A DNA stretch of 64,000 nucleotides from Amygdalobacter indicium (GCF_029101545.1 NZ_CP118866.1:372001-436000); one strand, 5' to 3'. Numbered from the stretch's first letter, positions 44,643 to 53,007 are shown. Translations and numbers: made by a program. Notes: a model not told the origin generated them from the sequence alone.

Positions 44643-45242
44643 ATGAATCGTGATATGTTTCGAGCAGGATTAGTACCTACAGTAATTGAACAGACTAATA
44701 GAGGCGAGCGGGCTTATGATATTTTTTCCCGTCTTTTGAAAGAGCGTATTGTAATTTTGAGTGAAGAAGTTAATTCAGTTACTGCCAGTTTGATAACAGC
44801 ACAATTATTGTTCCTCGAGGCTGAAGATCCCAATAAAGACATTCAGTTTTATATCAACAGCCCCGGAGGTGAAATCCATTCGGGGATGATGATTTTCGAT
44901 ACTATGCAGTACATCAAGCCTGCTGTTTCAACCATTTGTATGGGTATGGCCGCAAGCATGGGAGCTTTTTTATTGGCTGCCGGCGAAAAGGGTAAACGTT
45001 ATATTTTGCCTAATGCCGAAGTAATGATTCATCAACCTTTAGGAGGAACCCAAGGCCAGGCCAGTGATATTGAAATAGCGGCTGAACACATTGTACGAAT
45101 CAAACAACGGATGAATCGTATTCTTTCCGAGCGTACAGGAAAGACGATTAACCAAATTATTAAAGATACCGATCGTGATCGCTGGTTGTCGGCGGAAGAA
45201 GCGGTAAAATACGGTTTGGTGGATCAGATATTGACGAGATAA
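44643..45242 (+). CDS. clpP: ATP-dependent Clp protease proteolytic subunit ClpP
   Basis: 199 residues, the usual size. Catalytic Ser105 lies in MAASMGAFLL and His130 in VMIHQP; the third catalytic residue is in DTDRDRWLSAEEA. ClpP forms the 14-subunit chamber that degrades proteins fed by ClpX or ClpC. AAAGGAG precedes the ATG. clpX follows two bases after the stop, an operon. Confidence 0.96.
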   Translation: MNRDMFRAGLVPTVIEQTNRGERAYDIFSRLLKERIVILSEEVNSVTASLITAQLLFLEAEDPNKDIQFYINSPGGEIHSGMMIFDTMQYIKPAVSTICMGMAASMGAFLLAAGEKGKRYILPNAEVMIHQPLGGTQGQASDIEIAAEHIVRIKQRMNRILSERTGKTINQIIKDTDRDRWLSAEEAVKYGLVDQILTR

Positions 45243-45244
45243 TT

Positions 45245-46726
45245 ATGGCAAGAAAAAAAGACGATAATAATAAAGGAAAAACAACGAAGAGGACTTGTGA
45301 TTTTTGTGGAGTGGAAATAACGGACGGTATTATGGCTCTTTCAAGCCCGTTCAGTACAATTTGCGAGAATTGTCTGTATCGCGGGGCCGACATGTTATGG
45401 CAGGAGACTAATTCTGTCCCTTATGAGGGAAATATGTTGCCGAAATCCAAGTTACACCAAATTAATTTAGCTGAAATACCTAATCCGCGAGCAATCAAAG
45501 AAGCTTTGGATCTATATGTAATCGGACAGGATGAGGCAAAAAAGAATTTAGCGGTTGCTGTTTACAATCACTATAAACGCATCCAAACACGTTTTGAAGC
45601 TGAAGCTAAGAGCGCACACGAAGTTCCCGGTGAAGGTGTTAATCAACAGAAAAAACTGGCAGCCGTTGAGGCGCAGTCGGAAAAAGAGAATGTTGAAATC
45701 CAAAAAAGCAATATTATTATGGTCGGGCCGACAGGGTCGGGTAAAACTTATTTAGCTCAGACTTTAGCGAAAATTCTTGATGTTCCGTTTGCAATTGCGG
45801 ATGCGACAACTTTAACTGAAGCCGGTTATGTCGGCGAAGATGTTGAAAATATTTTAGTAAAGTTATTACAAGCTGCCGATTATGACTTGGATAAGGCGGA
45901 AAGAGGCATTGTTTACATCGATGAAATAGACAAAATCGCCCGTAAAAGCGAGAATCCGTCTATTACGCGTGATGTCAGCGGTGAAGGGGTACAGCAGGCT
46001 TTGCTGAAGATCTTGGAAGGTACGGTTGCCAACGTTCCGCCGCAAGGAGGGCGTAAGCATCCTGATCAGGAATATATCCATGTTAATACTAAGGATATTC
46101 TGTTCATCTGCGGCGGCGCCTTTGCCGGAATTGACAAGGTGATAAAAAATCGCTTGGGTAAGAAATACTTCGGTTTCGGAGCGGAGAAGCAGCAACAGGA
46201 AGACTTAGCTAAAGAAGTCAATTCCGATCTGCAGGCGATTCAACCGCAGGATTTGCAGAAATTCGGCTTAATTCCCGAACTTATCGGACGTATTCCGGTT
46301 TTAGTAACTTTAGATGAGTTGGATGAAAAAGCTTTAGTGAATATTTTATCCGAACCGCGTAATGCTTTAGTTAAGCAGTACGATAAACTCTTTGAACTGG
46401 ATAATGTCAAATTGGAATTTGAACCGGAAGCTTTGACAGCCATAGCACGTCTGGCGTTACAAAGAAAAACAGGGGCGCGCGGTTTACGGGCAATTATGGA
46501 AAAATTCATGTTGGATTTAATGTATGAGTTGCCGAGCCATCCGGAAGTAAAAAGATGTTATGTAACGGCAAATGCCGTTTTAGGTAAAGAACCGATTGAA
46601 CTTTACACCCGGGGTAAGACGCCTTACTACTTGGATAAAAACGGAGATTTGGTGAAAAAGCTTATACCTGCAGCTGATAAATCTGCAAGCGAAAAGAAAA
46701 ATAATTATAAAAAAGTTGAAAGTTGA
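45245..46726 (+). CDS. clpX: ATP-dependent Clp protease ATP-binding subunit ClpX
   Basis: 493 residues, longer than the usual 410-430. The zinc-binding domain has Cys18, Cys21, Cys40 and Cys43. Walker A GPTGSGKT (161-168) and Walker B-type VYIDEIDKIA are present, as are RDVSGEGVQQALLKILEG and the pore-loop GYVGED. The extra length comes from a charged insertion before Walker A (about 120-155, with GEGVNQQKKLAAVEAQSEK), an insertion around QQQEDLAKEV, and an extended lysine-rich tail. It unfolds substrates for ClpP, whose gene is two bases upstream. Confidence 0.95.
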   Translation: MARKKDDNNKGKTTKRTCDFCGVEITDGIMALSSPFSTICENCLYRGADMLWQETNSVPYEGNMLPKSKLHQINLAEIPNPRAIKEALDLYVIGQDEAKKNLAVAVYNHYKRIQTRFEAEAKSAHEVPGEGVNQQKKLAAVEAQSEKENVEIQKSNIIMVGPTGSGKTYLAQTLAKILDVPFAIADATTLTEAGYVGEDVENILVKLLQAADYDLDKAERGIVYIDEIDKIARKSENPSITRDVSGEGVQQALLKILEGTVANVPPQGGRKHPDQEYIHVNTKDILFICGGAFAGIDKVIKNRLGKKYFGFGAEKQQQEDLAKEVNSDLQAIQPQDLQKFGLIPELIGRIPVLVTLDELDEKALVNILSEPRNALVKQYDKLFELDNVKLEFEPEALTAIARLALQRKTGARGLRAIMEKFMLDLMYELPSHPEVKRCYVTANAVLGKEPIELYTRGKTPYYLDKNGDLVKKLIPAADKSASEKKNNYKKVES

Positions 46727-46804
46727 TAACAGCGTCAATACTTCCCTTGCTCGGCTTTCAATGCTACTATTTAAGAGAACGGAAGCGAAAGCGAGGTGAG
46801 TTCA

Positions 46805-47320
46805 ATGAAAAAATATATTACGGTGCTGTTGGCTTTTATTCTGCTTTTTTCAAGTAATTATTGTTACAGTGAAGCGGCAAATACGGAGCAAAAATCATCG
46901 GCTCATACAGGTAAGGTACATCTTCGCCTGATTACTTTGAGGGAGCATATTGAGTTGGAGGAAGACTATGTTGTCGATGCTCCTTATGGTTTTGTAACAG
47001 CCAAAGAACTCGCGCCTCCCAGAGTCGAAGGTGTGTCCACCGATTACAATTATTTGGGTGTCTGGTATTTGTCTAAAATAAAATTGAACGAAGAACCGCA
47101 TGAATTTAAGTCTTCAGCCGAAGCTAAGGGCAATAAATTTGTCCTGACAGCTTATTATTCTCCTGCCGGGAGCAAGGATTGGTTTGTTAAGCGCGGTCAG
47201 GTAGCACCTACCGGACAAGCGGAACAAAATAGTGCCGGCTTGGCTGCACTGCTTATTATATCGGCATTTTTACTTGCAGTATCAGGTAAAATTCGCCGCC
47301 GGGCTGCGAATAAATTTTGA
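46805..47320 (+). CDS. Surface protein with possible sortase-type C-terminus
   Basis: 171 residues. A signal peptide covers about 1-27 (KKYITVLLAFILLFSS). The middle is a single small beta-rich domain of about 100 residues. The C-terminus reads QVAPTGQAEQN, then a hydrophobic segment LAALLIISAFLLAV and the basic tail KIRRRAANKF, the order of a sortase signal with VAPTG in place of LPxTG. Sortase anchoring is inference; a plain membrane anchor is the alternative. I use the ATG at 46805 behind GAGGTGAG. I do not recognise the domain. Confidence 0.6.
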   Translation: MKKYITVLLAFILLFSSNYCYSEAANTEQKSSAHTGKVHLRLITLREHIELEEDYVVDAPYGFVTAKELAPPRVEGVSTDYNYLGVWYLSKIKLNEEPHEFKSSAEAKGNKFVLTAYYSPAGSKDWFVKRGQVAPTGQAEQNSAGLAALLIISAFLLAVSGKIRRRAANKF

Positions 47321-47409
47321 ATTTTTGAATTAAAATTCCACTTTTTCTTTCTTTCCTTTCACTTAGACTTATGACATCAGTTGAAAGCTGAGAGAAAGGA
47401 GATTGCGAT

Positions 47410-47718
47410 ATGGCAATTACAATGGAAGAAAAAACAAAGAAACAACAGGTTAATGAGGCGATGCAGGTTGATTCTGCTCAGAATAAAACAACTCGTTACG
47501 CCGACAACAGGAAAGTCAGTTTTGAGATCAAACAACATATTGCCGTCTTAAGCCGCTCTGCCAGCGGTTGGCAAAAAGAGCTGAATATTGTAGCGTGGAA
47601 CGGTGGAGCCGAGCGTTACGATATCAGAGAGTGGAATCCCGAACACAACAAAATGAGCAGAGGTATCGGAATGAATAAAAGTGAAATTGCCGTCCTGCTG
47701 GAAGCGTTGAGTGCTTAA
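47410..47718 (+). CDS. YdbC/PC4-like ssDNA-binding protein
   Basis: 102 residues. The C-terminal 65 residues, FEIKQHIAVLSRSASGWQKE followed by ELNIVAWNGG and YDIREWNPEHNKMSRG, match the bacterial PC4-like YdbC family, small single-strand DNA or RNA binding proteins akin to eukaryotic coactivator p15. The N-terminal 35 residues are charged and probably disordered. AAAGGAG precedes the ATG. A stand-alone gene between the surface protein and yitT-like genes. Confidence 0.8.
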   Translation: MAITMEEKTKKQQVNEAMQVDSAQNKTTRYADNRKVSFEIKQHIAVLSRSASGWQKELNIVAWNGGAERYDIREWNPEHNKMSRGIGMNKSEIAVLLEALSA

Positions 47719-47764
47719 ACTTGTTGATAATTTATTAAATTAAATTATGTGTAAGAGGTAAAAA

Positions 47765-48700
47765 ATGCAACGTATAAAAACAATAATGCATGAATTTTTT
47801 GGTACACCGTTAGTCGCGGTGAGAGAATTTGCGCAGATGCTTTTGGGTTGTATGATTATAGGTATCGCTATATTTACCTTTTACACGCAAGCTAACTTAC
47901 AGGTTGGCGGATTTTCAGGTTTATCACTTGTTATCTGCAGATTATTGCATACTGATGTCAGTGTCGGACAGATATCGATTATCTTAAATATTCCTGTTTT
48001 GGTAGCTATCGGTTTTTTTATCAGCCATAAAATGCTGGTTCGAACATTAATAGGTATGCTGACTTTGGGTTACGCTTTGGATGCCGCCCATTATGTCAGC
48101 ACCTATATTTCAGCTTGGCTTTTCCCAAACGGAGTAGAAGCGTCGGAATATATTTTAGTCGCTATATTCGGCGGGGCGTTGTTCGGTTTAGGTTGCGGCT
48201 TGGTTGTTCGCTCCGGTTATGCCAGCGGCGGCAGTGATAATGTTGCTTTTTTGCTGCGCTTGATTTTTAAAAGTTTGAAATTTTCCGTAATTATTTGGCT
48301 TTTTGATGCTGCTGTAATTTTGTCCGGTGCCTATTTTAATGATGGTGCCGAATCTGCCAGCGGAATTATAATGTATTCCATTGTTGCGTTATTAACGGAT
48401 GTCAAAGTTTTGGACTTGGTTTTAAGCGGCTACAGTTATAAGCGCGTAGTATATATTATTTCAAAAAAGAATAAAGAAATAGCTGATAATATAATGTTTA
48501 AAATGAATAGAGGAGTAACCGGACTCAAAGCTGTCGGCGGATACAGCCAAGAAGAGGCGGAAGTCCTTTTGGCGGTTTTAGATAGTAAACAGGTTCCACG
48601 CTTAAAAGAAGTGATTTTGGCCATAGATGATAAAGCTTTTGTTTTTGTTATGGACAGTCGTGAAGTTATAGGAGAAGGCTTTATTAAGACATATTTCTAG
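47765..48700 (+). CDS. YitT family membrane protein
   Basis: 311 residues. Five to six membrane segments (1-200) carry LQVGGFSGLSLVICRLL and LGCGLVVRSGYASGGSDNVA, blocks typical of YitT. The C-terminal DUF2179 domain (about 225-311) starts YKRVVYIISKKNKEIAD and contains MNRGVTGLKAVGGYS, a probable regulatory domain. Function of the family is not established. RBS AAGAGG ahead of the ATG; the ispE gene follows by 42 bases. Confidence 0.87.
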   Translation: MQRIKTIMHEFFGTPLVAVREFAQMLLGCMIIGIAIFTFYTQANLQVGGFSGLSLVICRLLHTDVSVGQISIILNIPVLVAIGFFISHKMLVRTLIGMLTLGYALDAAHYVSTYISAWLFPNGVEASEYILVAIFGGALFGLGCGLVVRSGYASGGSDNVAFLLRLIFKSLKFSVIIWLFDAAVILSGAYFNDGAESASGIIMYSIVALLTDVKVLDLVLSGYSYKRVVYIISKKNKEIADNIMFKMNRGVTGLKAVGGYSQEEAEVLLAVLDSKQVPRLKEVILAIDDKAFVFVMDSREVIGEGFIKTYF

Positions 48701-48742
48701 AAATGTTTTTTGTTTCCGGAATTTTTGAGACGGAGGGACAGG

Positions 48743-50170
48743 ATGATTAAAATTAAGACCGCATGCGGTTATAAGATAAACGTGAATTTAGACATAACTA
48801 CTACATTAGCCAGCGGTTATCATAATATTGATTCGATGTTTTTGCGTTTGCAAAAAGGGGACCAACTTGAATTTGAGGTGGCGGCGGATGAAACGCAATT
48901 AAGTTCAGGGGATTGGAATAAATGCTTGGATTTACTGCAAGTTGAGGACCAAGGAGAAGATAGCGGTCTGAAAGCACCGAAGCTGCAAATAAGTGCGGGA
49001 GATGATTTAGCGACAGAGGATAATACGTATTTTGCCGAACAAGTGAAAATGTTGCAAAGGTTTTCAGCTGATAATTTAGTTCTTAAAGCTTGGCGATATT
49101 GCCGAAAATTGTTGGAATTAAGTTTATGGCGGCGCGTATTGTTGCAGTTTGAAGAAGTGCTGGATGAGCAACAGCAGATTTTACATAAAGCTGCAGCTGC
49201 CGAAAATCCGGATTTATTGAATCGTGTTATTAATTATTGCCGGCAAAGTGCGCACAACCTCGGCCCGCAACAACTGGATACGGTAGCGGTATTGTGTGAT
49301 TTGTGGCAGGAGCTTAACGCAGGTCAGGTGTACAAATTGATAGCTTTGTTGCAAAAGCCCTGCACATTTTATTTAACCAAAAATATTCCGCTACAGTCGG
49401 GTTTGGGTGCCGGGAGCTTTGATGCAGCAGCAGTTTTCAAATTAATATATGCAGCGATGCAAGCGGTATCGGCAGATGATAACGGCTATAAATTACCTCC
49501 ATATAAAGATTTTTACAGTTGTTTCGATTTGGAAAATGTTGCTTATCAAATAGGTGCGGATGTTCCTTTTGCTTTGTTGGATGATGTAGCTGTAGCCAGA
49601 GTTGAAGGTATAGGAGAAAATATTTTACCTTTGGCCTATAAAGTTCCGGCAGCAGTACCGAAAGCGGACGTAGACGGGCAGACAGATACATTGCAGACGG
49701 AAATTCCTGAAAATAAGTTGTATTTTATCGTTGTTATGGCCAACTATACAATGGATACCAAGCTTGCATATAAGTTATATGATCAAAAACAGAAAGAAAA
49801 TAAAAAATTGCCTCGGCCGGATAAGCATTACGGCAGTGATTTCAGCAAAGTGAGAGAATATTTTTTTGCAAAGAAATTCAATTTGTTGTCCGAAGCGGCC
49901 CAAAACACTTTCACTGATTTGATGTTGCAGGTTCATCCTGATTATGCCGATTTTCTCGTTGAATTAAAAAAATGTCCGCAAGCTGAATTTGTGACTATGA
50001 CAGGCAGCGGTTCGGCTTGTGTACTGTTTTTCAGTGATTACGGAAAGCGCGAAGAAGCTTGGAATTATTATCATAATTTGCAATTGCAGGGAAAAGAATT
50101 GCTTCCGGGTGTAAAAATTATGTGGGTTGAAAAGGCTGAAAGTGTTCCATATGCGTCGCTCGGAGAATAA
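48743..50170 (+). CDS. ispE: 4-diphosphocytidyl-2-C-methyl-D-erythritol kinase, enlarged
   Basis: 475 residues where IspE has 280-310. GHMP kinase landmarks are in order: KINVNLDITTTLASGYHNIDS, DNLVLKAW (110-117), the phosphate loop NIPLQSGLGAGSFDAAAVF (from 214), IGADVPFALLDD and MTGSGSACVLFF. Two insertions explain the length: about 45-105 and about 121-207. It would phosphorylate CDP-methylerythritol in the non-mevalonate isoprenoid pathway. The loop has GLGAGSFDAAA where GLGGGSSDAAA is usual. GGAGGGACAGG precedes the ATG at 48743. Confidence 0.75.
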   Translation: MIKIKTACGYKINVNLDITTTLASGYHNIDSMFLRLQKGDQLEFEVAADETQLSSGDWNKCLDLLQVEDQGEDSGLKAPKLQISAGDDLATEDNTYFAEQVKMLQRFSADNLVLKAWRYCRKLLELSLWRRVLLQFEEVLDEQQQILHKAAAAENPDLLNRVINYCRQSAHNLGPQQLDTVAVLCDLWQELNAGQVYKLIALLQKPCTFYLTKNIPLQSGLGAGSFDAAAVFKLIYAAMQAVSADDNGYKLPPYKDFYSCFDLENVAYQIGADVPFALLDDVAVARVEGIGENILPLAYKVPAAVPKADVDGQTDTLQTEIPENKLYFIVVMANYTMDTKLAYKLYDQKQKENKKLPRPDKHYGSDFSKVREYFFAKKFNLLSEAAQNTFTDLMLQVHPDYADFLVELKKCPQAEFVTMTGSGSACVLFFSDYGKREEAWNYYHNLQLQGKELLPGVKIMWVEKAESVPYASLGE

Positions 50171-50260
50171 CTTTTCTTTTTCCGTTTTATTTATATGGTG
50201 AATTGCTGAAAAATCTGATAAAATATAAGTACTTATTTTATTTAAGGGGGCCAGGGCAAC

Positions 50261-50761
50261 ATGGAAACATTATTATGTATTTTAATTGCAAATATCTGCT
50301 TGAATCCCTTAATTTTTTGGCTGATAGTCATTTTAGTGACGGCCGTAATTGAGGGAATGACCGTGAGTTTAACAAGCATCTGGTTTACTTTCGGTGCCCT
50401 TTGCGCGGCAATTGCTTATTGGTGCGGTTGCAGTTTTACCGCTCAGATTGTCGTTTTCCTGGTGGTATCTTTGTCGTCATTGATTCTGAGTTTCAAATTT
50501 CGTCCTATACGAAAATTTCTGTCCCATCAGGTTATAGCAACTAATTATGAAGCTTCAGTCGGTCAAACAGCATTGGTGATAAAGGAAGTCAGCAGCCAAC
50601 CGGGAGCTGTTGTGGGACAAATAAAAATAAAACAGCAAGTTTGGTCTGCTGTAGCGCAAAGTAAAGCCGGACAAATACAGTGCTTTGCCCCCGGTGCGTT
50701 AGTAAAAGTAGTTGCAATTAAAGGAGTCCATGCAATTGTTGACGCCTTGGATGATAAATAA
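50261..50761 (+). CDS. NfeD-like membrane protein
   Basis: 166 residues: three membrane segments in the first 75 residues, then a soluble beta-barrel domain of the NfeD type (GQTALVIKEV, then FAPGALVKVVAIKGVHAIVDAL). NfeD proteins work with SPFH/stomatin partners in membrane microdomains, and the next gene, 29 bases on, is one. AGGGGG lies upstream of the ATG. Confidence 0.82.
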   Translation: METLLCILIANICLNPLIFWLIVILVTAVIEGMTVSLTSIWFTFGALCAAIAYWCGCSFTAQIVVFLVVSLSSLILSFKFRPIRKFLSHQVIATNYEASVGQTALVIKEVSSQPGAVVGQIKIKQQVWSAVAQSKAGQIQCFAPGALVKVVAIKGVHAIVDALDDK

Positions 50762-50790
50762 GCAGAGTAACAGAAAGGGGTTACAACATT

Positions 50791-51699
50791 ATGATTAATC
50801 TTTTTATTTTTTGGGTGCTGATAGCGCTATTAATTTTAAGCTTTTTAATGAACAACATCCGGGTTGTTCCGCAAGCGAACGCATATATTGTTGAGCGCTT
50901 GGGAACATACAGTAAGACTTGGAGTACAGGCTTACATTTTAAGATTCCTTTCATTGAGAGAGTGGCACGCAGAGTTAATCTCAAAGAACAGGTAGCTGAT
51001 TTTGCGCCGCAAGCTGTTATTACAAAAGATAACGTAACAATGCAGATAGATACTGTTGTTTTTTATCAAATAACCGATCCCGTGTTATATACTTATGGAA
51101 TTGACGGACCGATAACGGCAATTGAAAATTTGTCGGCGACTACTTTGCGTAATATTATAGGTGATTTGGAATTGGATCAAACTTTGACCAGCCGCGATCT
51201 GATTAATACTCGTTTACGTACGGTTTTGGATGAGGCGACGGATCCTTGGGGAATTAAGGTTAATAGAGTTGAATTGAAAAACATTTTGCCGCCGAGAGAG
51301 ATTCAAACTGCAATGGAGAAACAAATGAAAGCGGAGCGTGAAAAGCGTGAAGCGATTTTGTTGGCTGAAGGTCAAAGAGAGTCTTTGATTTTGCAGGCTG
51401 AAGGACATAAAAAATCACAAATTTTGCAGGCTGAAGCTGATAAAGAGGCGCGAATTCGTAAAGCGGAAGGTGAGGCCGAAGCAATATTAAAAGTTGCACA
51501 AGCTCAGGCCGACGGTTTAAGAGCGTTAAAAGCGGCTGAAGCTGATAACAGCGTTTTAACCTTGAAAGCCTATGAAGCCTTGGCCAAAGTTGCCGACGGA
51601 AAGGCGACCAAACTGGTCATTCCTTCCAATCTTCAAGGTTTAGCGGGATTGGCAACTACTTTCAAAGAAGCAATTACGGAAGTCAGTCCGGAAAAGTGA
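50791..51699 (+). CDS. SPFH/stomatin family membrane protein
   Basis: 302 residues. One N-terminal membrane segment (LFIFWVLIALLILSFLM) is followed by the SPFH domain (NIRVVPQANAYIVERLGTYS, GLHFKIPFIERVARRV). A long helical coiled coil rich in repeats of LQAEGHKKSQILQAEADKEA-type sequence runs from about 180 to 250. It resembles QmcA/stomatin and would form rings in membrane microdomains together with the NfeD-like protein encoded upstream. AAAGGGG precedes the ATG. Confidence 0.9.
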   Translation: MINLFIFWVLIALLILSFLMNNIRVVPQANAYIVERLGTYSKTWSTGLHFKIPFIERVARRVNLKEQVADFAPQAVITKDNVTMQIDTVVFYQITDPVLYTYGIDGPITAIENLSATTLRNIIGDLELDQTLTSRDLINTRLRTVLDEATDPWGIKVNRVELKNILPPREIQTAMEKQMKAEREKREAILLAEGQRESLILQAEGHKKSQILQAEADKEARIRKAEGEAEAILKVAQAQADGLRALKAAEADNSVLTLKAYEALAKVADGKATKLVIPSNLQGLAGLATTFKEAITEVSPEK

Positions 51700-51723
51700 A
51701 TTTTCCGCATATAGGGAGCAGGA

Positions 51724-51756
51724 ATCCGGTTATTCAAAAGAAAAACCGGATTTTTC
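51724..51756 (+). terminator. Terminator after the SPFH gene
   Basis: ATCCGGTT (51724-51731), loop, AACCGGAT (51744-51751), then TTTTTC. It ends next to the convergent shp stop codon. Confidence 0.8.
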
Positions 51757-51757
51757 T

Positions 51758-51829
51758 TTAGCCTATGCCGATAACGATAATGACTTCAAATATACTGAAT
51801 AGAACTAATAAAAGAATGTTTTTTTTCAT
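51758..51829 (-). CDS. SHP-type short hydrophobic pheromone precursor
   Basis: A 23-residue peptide that begins MKKNILLLV and ends FEVIIVIGIG. It has the basic N-terminus, hydrophobic body and acidic residue nine from the end followed by IIV, features of short hydrophobic peptides sensed by Rgg regulators. The predicted mature signal EVIIVIGIG closely parallels EGIIVIVVG of Streptococcus thermophilus SHP1358. It is divergent to rgg, as in group I Rgg/SHP pairs. Its promoter carries the same 17-bp motif as the RiPP precursor promoter. The ribosome binding site is weak. It is too short for ordinary gene callers. Processing and import proteins are not in the window. Confidence 0.8.
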   Translation of the reverse strand: MKKNILLLVLFSIFEVIIVIGIG

Positions 51830-51858
51830 CTGCAAATACTCGATTGTTATTTTTCTTT

Positions 51859-51904
51859 ATTGTATTCTTCAGTGAATTTAAACTGATTTTATTCCCATAT
51901 ATGC
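51859..51904 (-). promoter_or_regulatory. Rgg box and -10 of the shp promoter
   Basis: On the minus strand GCATATATGGGAATAAA (51888-51904) is followed after exactly 23 bases by TACAAT (51859-51864). No good -35 is present, as expected for an activator-dependent promoter. Confidence 0.75.
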
Positions 51905-51921
51905 GTGTTGGAGGAGACGCT

Positions 51922-52782
51922 ATGAGAAATTTTGGAGAAATTTTTAAAAAATTTCGTGAGTCCAGAGGGTTTCGCTTAAAAGATGTTGCAAATGAGGTAA
52001 TATCTACATCTCAACTTTCTCGCTTTGAAAAAGGGGAAACAGATCTGACTATTTCAAAATTTATACTTATTTTAGATGAAATTAATTTATCTATAGATGA
52101 ATTCATGTATGCGGTACATGGTTTTCGTAGAGATGAATTGAATGAACTTTTGGAAAAGATAAGAAAGTACATAACGATGAATGATGTGGAAGAAATGAAA
52201 CGATTGTTGATATCTCAGTCTGAACAAGGAGAAAAACGCCAAAAATTTCATCAAATAAATACGATTCTAATTAAAATTCGGCTCCAAGATTTATCTGGAG
52301 AAAACTATTATGATTCAAGTGATTTGGATGATTTGACGGATTATTTGTTTAGCGTTGAATATTGGGGGCATTATGAATTGCTTGTTTTCATTAATACGTT
52401 AGATGCACTCAAACATGATGTTTTTATGCTTTTGACTAGAGAAATGACTAGGAGAACAGATTTTTACAAAGAAATTCCGACTAATAGACGTTTAATTTCT
52501 ACAATGCTGTTAAATGGATATATTACATGTATTGAAAGAGAAAAATTTATTGATGCATGTTATTTTGAAAAGCAGTTAAATCAATGCTGTTTTATTGAAA
52601 CCGAAGTTTATGAACGATTAGTTTTTCAGTATGCTCAAAATTTGTTTCAATATAAAAAGTATGGTAGTCGTGCATCTGTTATGGGAATGAAAAAATGTAT
52701 TGAAGCAATGAACTTAGCAGGTAGCTATCATTTATCAAAACATTACGAAGAACATTTGAAAAAACTTTTGTCGAGAAATTAG
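51922..52782 (+). CDS. Rgg family transcriptional regulator
   Basis: 286 residues, the standard Rgg length. An XRE-type helix-turn-helix at about 1-62 (FGEIFKKFRESRGFRLKDVA, then SQLSRFEKGETDLT) is followed by the helical repeat domain that binds pheromone peptides. Rgg proteins activate promoters when bound to their SHP. The shp gene lies 92 bases away, divergent, and the radical SAM/RiPP genes follow. GGAGGAG lies close before the ATG at 51922; a longer in-frame extension runs through the shp promoter and was rejected. The gene is AT-rich relative to neighbours. Confidence 0.92.
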   Translation: MRNFGEIFKKFRESRGFRLKDVANEVISTSQLSRFEKGETDLTISKFILILDEINLSIDEFMYAVHGFRRDELNELLEKIRKYITMNDVEEMKRLLISQSEQGEKRQKFHQINTILIKIRLQDLSGENYYDSSDLDDLTDYLFSVEYWGHYELLVFINTLDALKHDVFMLLTREMTRRTDFYKEIPTNRRLISTMLLNGYITCIEREKFIDACYFEKQLNQCCFIETEVYERLVFQYAQNLFQYKKYGSRASVMGMKKCIEAMNLAGSYHLSKHYEEHLKKLLSRN

Positions 52783-52788
52783 TAATAT

Positions 52789-52834
52789 GCATATATGGGA
52801 ATAAAGTTAATCCGGTCAAAATAAGATGTATATT
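52789..52834 (+). promoter_or_regulatory. Rgg box and -10 of the RiPP precursor promoter
   Basis: GCATATATGGGAATAAA (52789-52805), 23-base spacer, TATATT (52829-52834): the same motif and spacing as the shp promoter. A 10-bp palindrome GTAAGCTTAC (52841-52850) lies near the expected start of transcription. Confidence 0.75.
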
Positions 52835-52881
52835 TTAATAGTAAGCTTACAATAAATTAAAAAGATATGAGGTGAAATAAG

Positions 52882-53007
52882 ATGCTTATTGAGTTTACAA
52901 AAGAAGAATTATTACAAATGAAATCTATTGATGAGTTAATGGAAGCGGCGGAGAATAATGACTGTGAATTTGTTCCCGGTGAACCTATTATTCGTCGTAG
53001 ATACTAA
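52882..53007 (+). CDS. RaS-RiPP precursor peptide, RRR type
   Basis: A 41-residue peptide. The first part MLIEFTKEELLQMKSIDELM is a helical, acidic leader. The C-terminus reads FVPGEPIIRRRY, with Arg38-40 and Tyr41. It stands between an Rgg-controlled promoter and a radical SAM/SPASM gene starting 17 bases after its stop. In streptococci a precursor subfamily named RRR has this motif and its maturase joins an Arg to a Tyr. The same reaction here is inference. GAGGTG lies eight bases before the ATG. Cys28 in the middle is not part of the known motif. Too short for most gene callers. Confidence 0.85.
   Translation: MLIEFTKEELLQMKSIDELMEAAENNDCEFVPGEPIIRRRY

Noticed and set aside
51816..51875. 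Plus-strand 19-residue hydrophobic peptide (MFFFICKYSI...) opposite shp
   Set aside because: No ribosome binding site, no SHP-like C-terminus, and it is simply the complement of the shp region. The minus-strand peptide fits much better.
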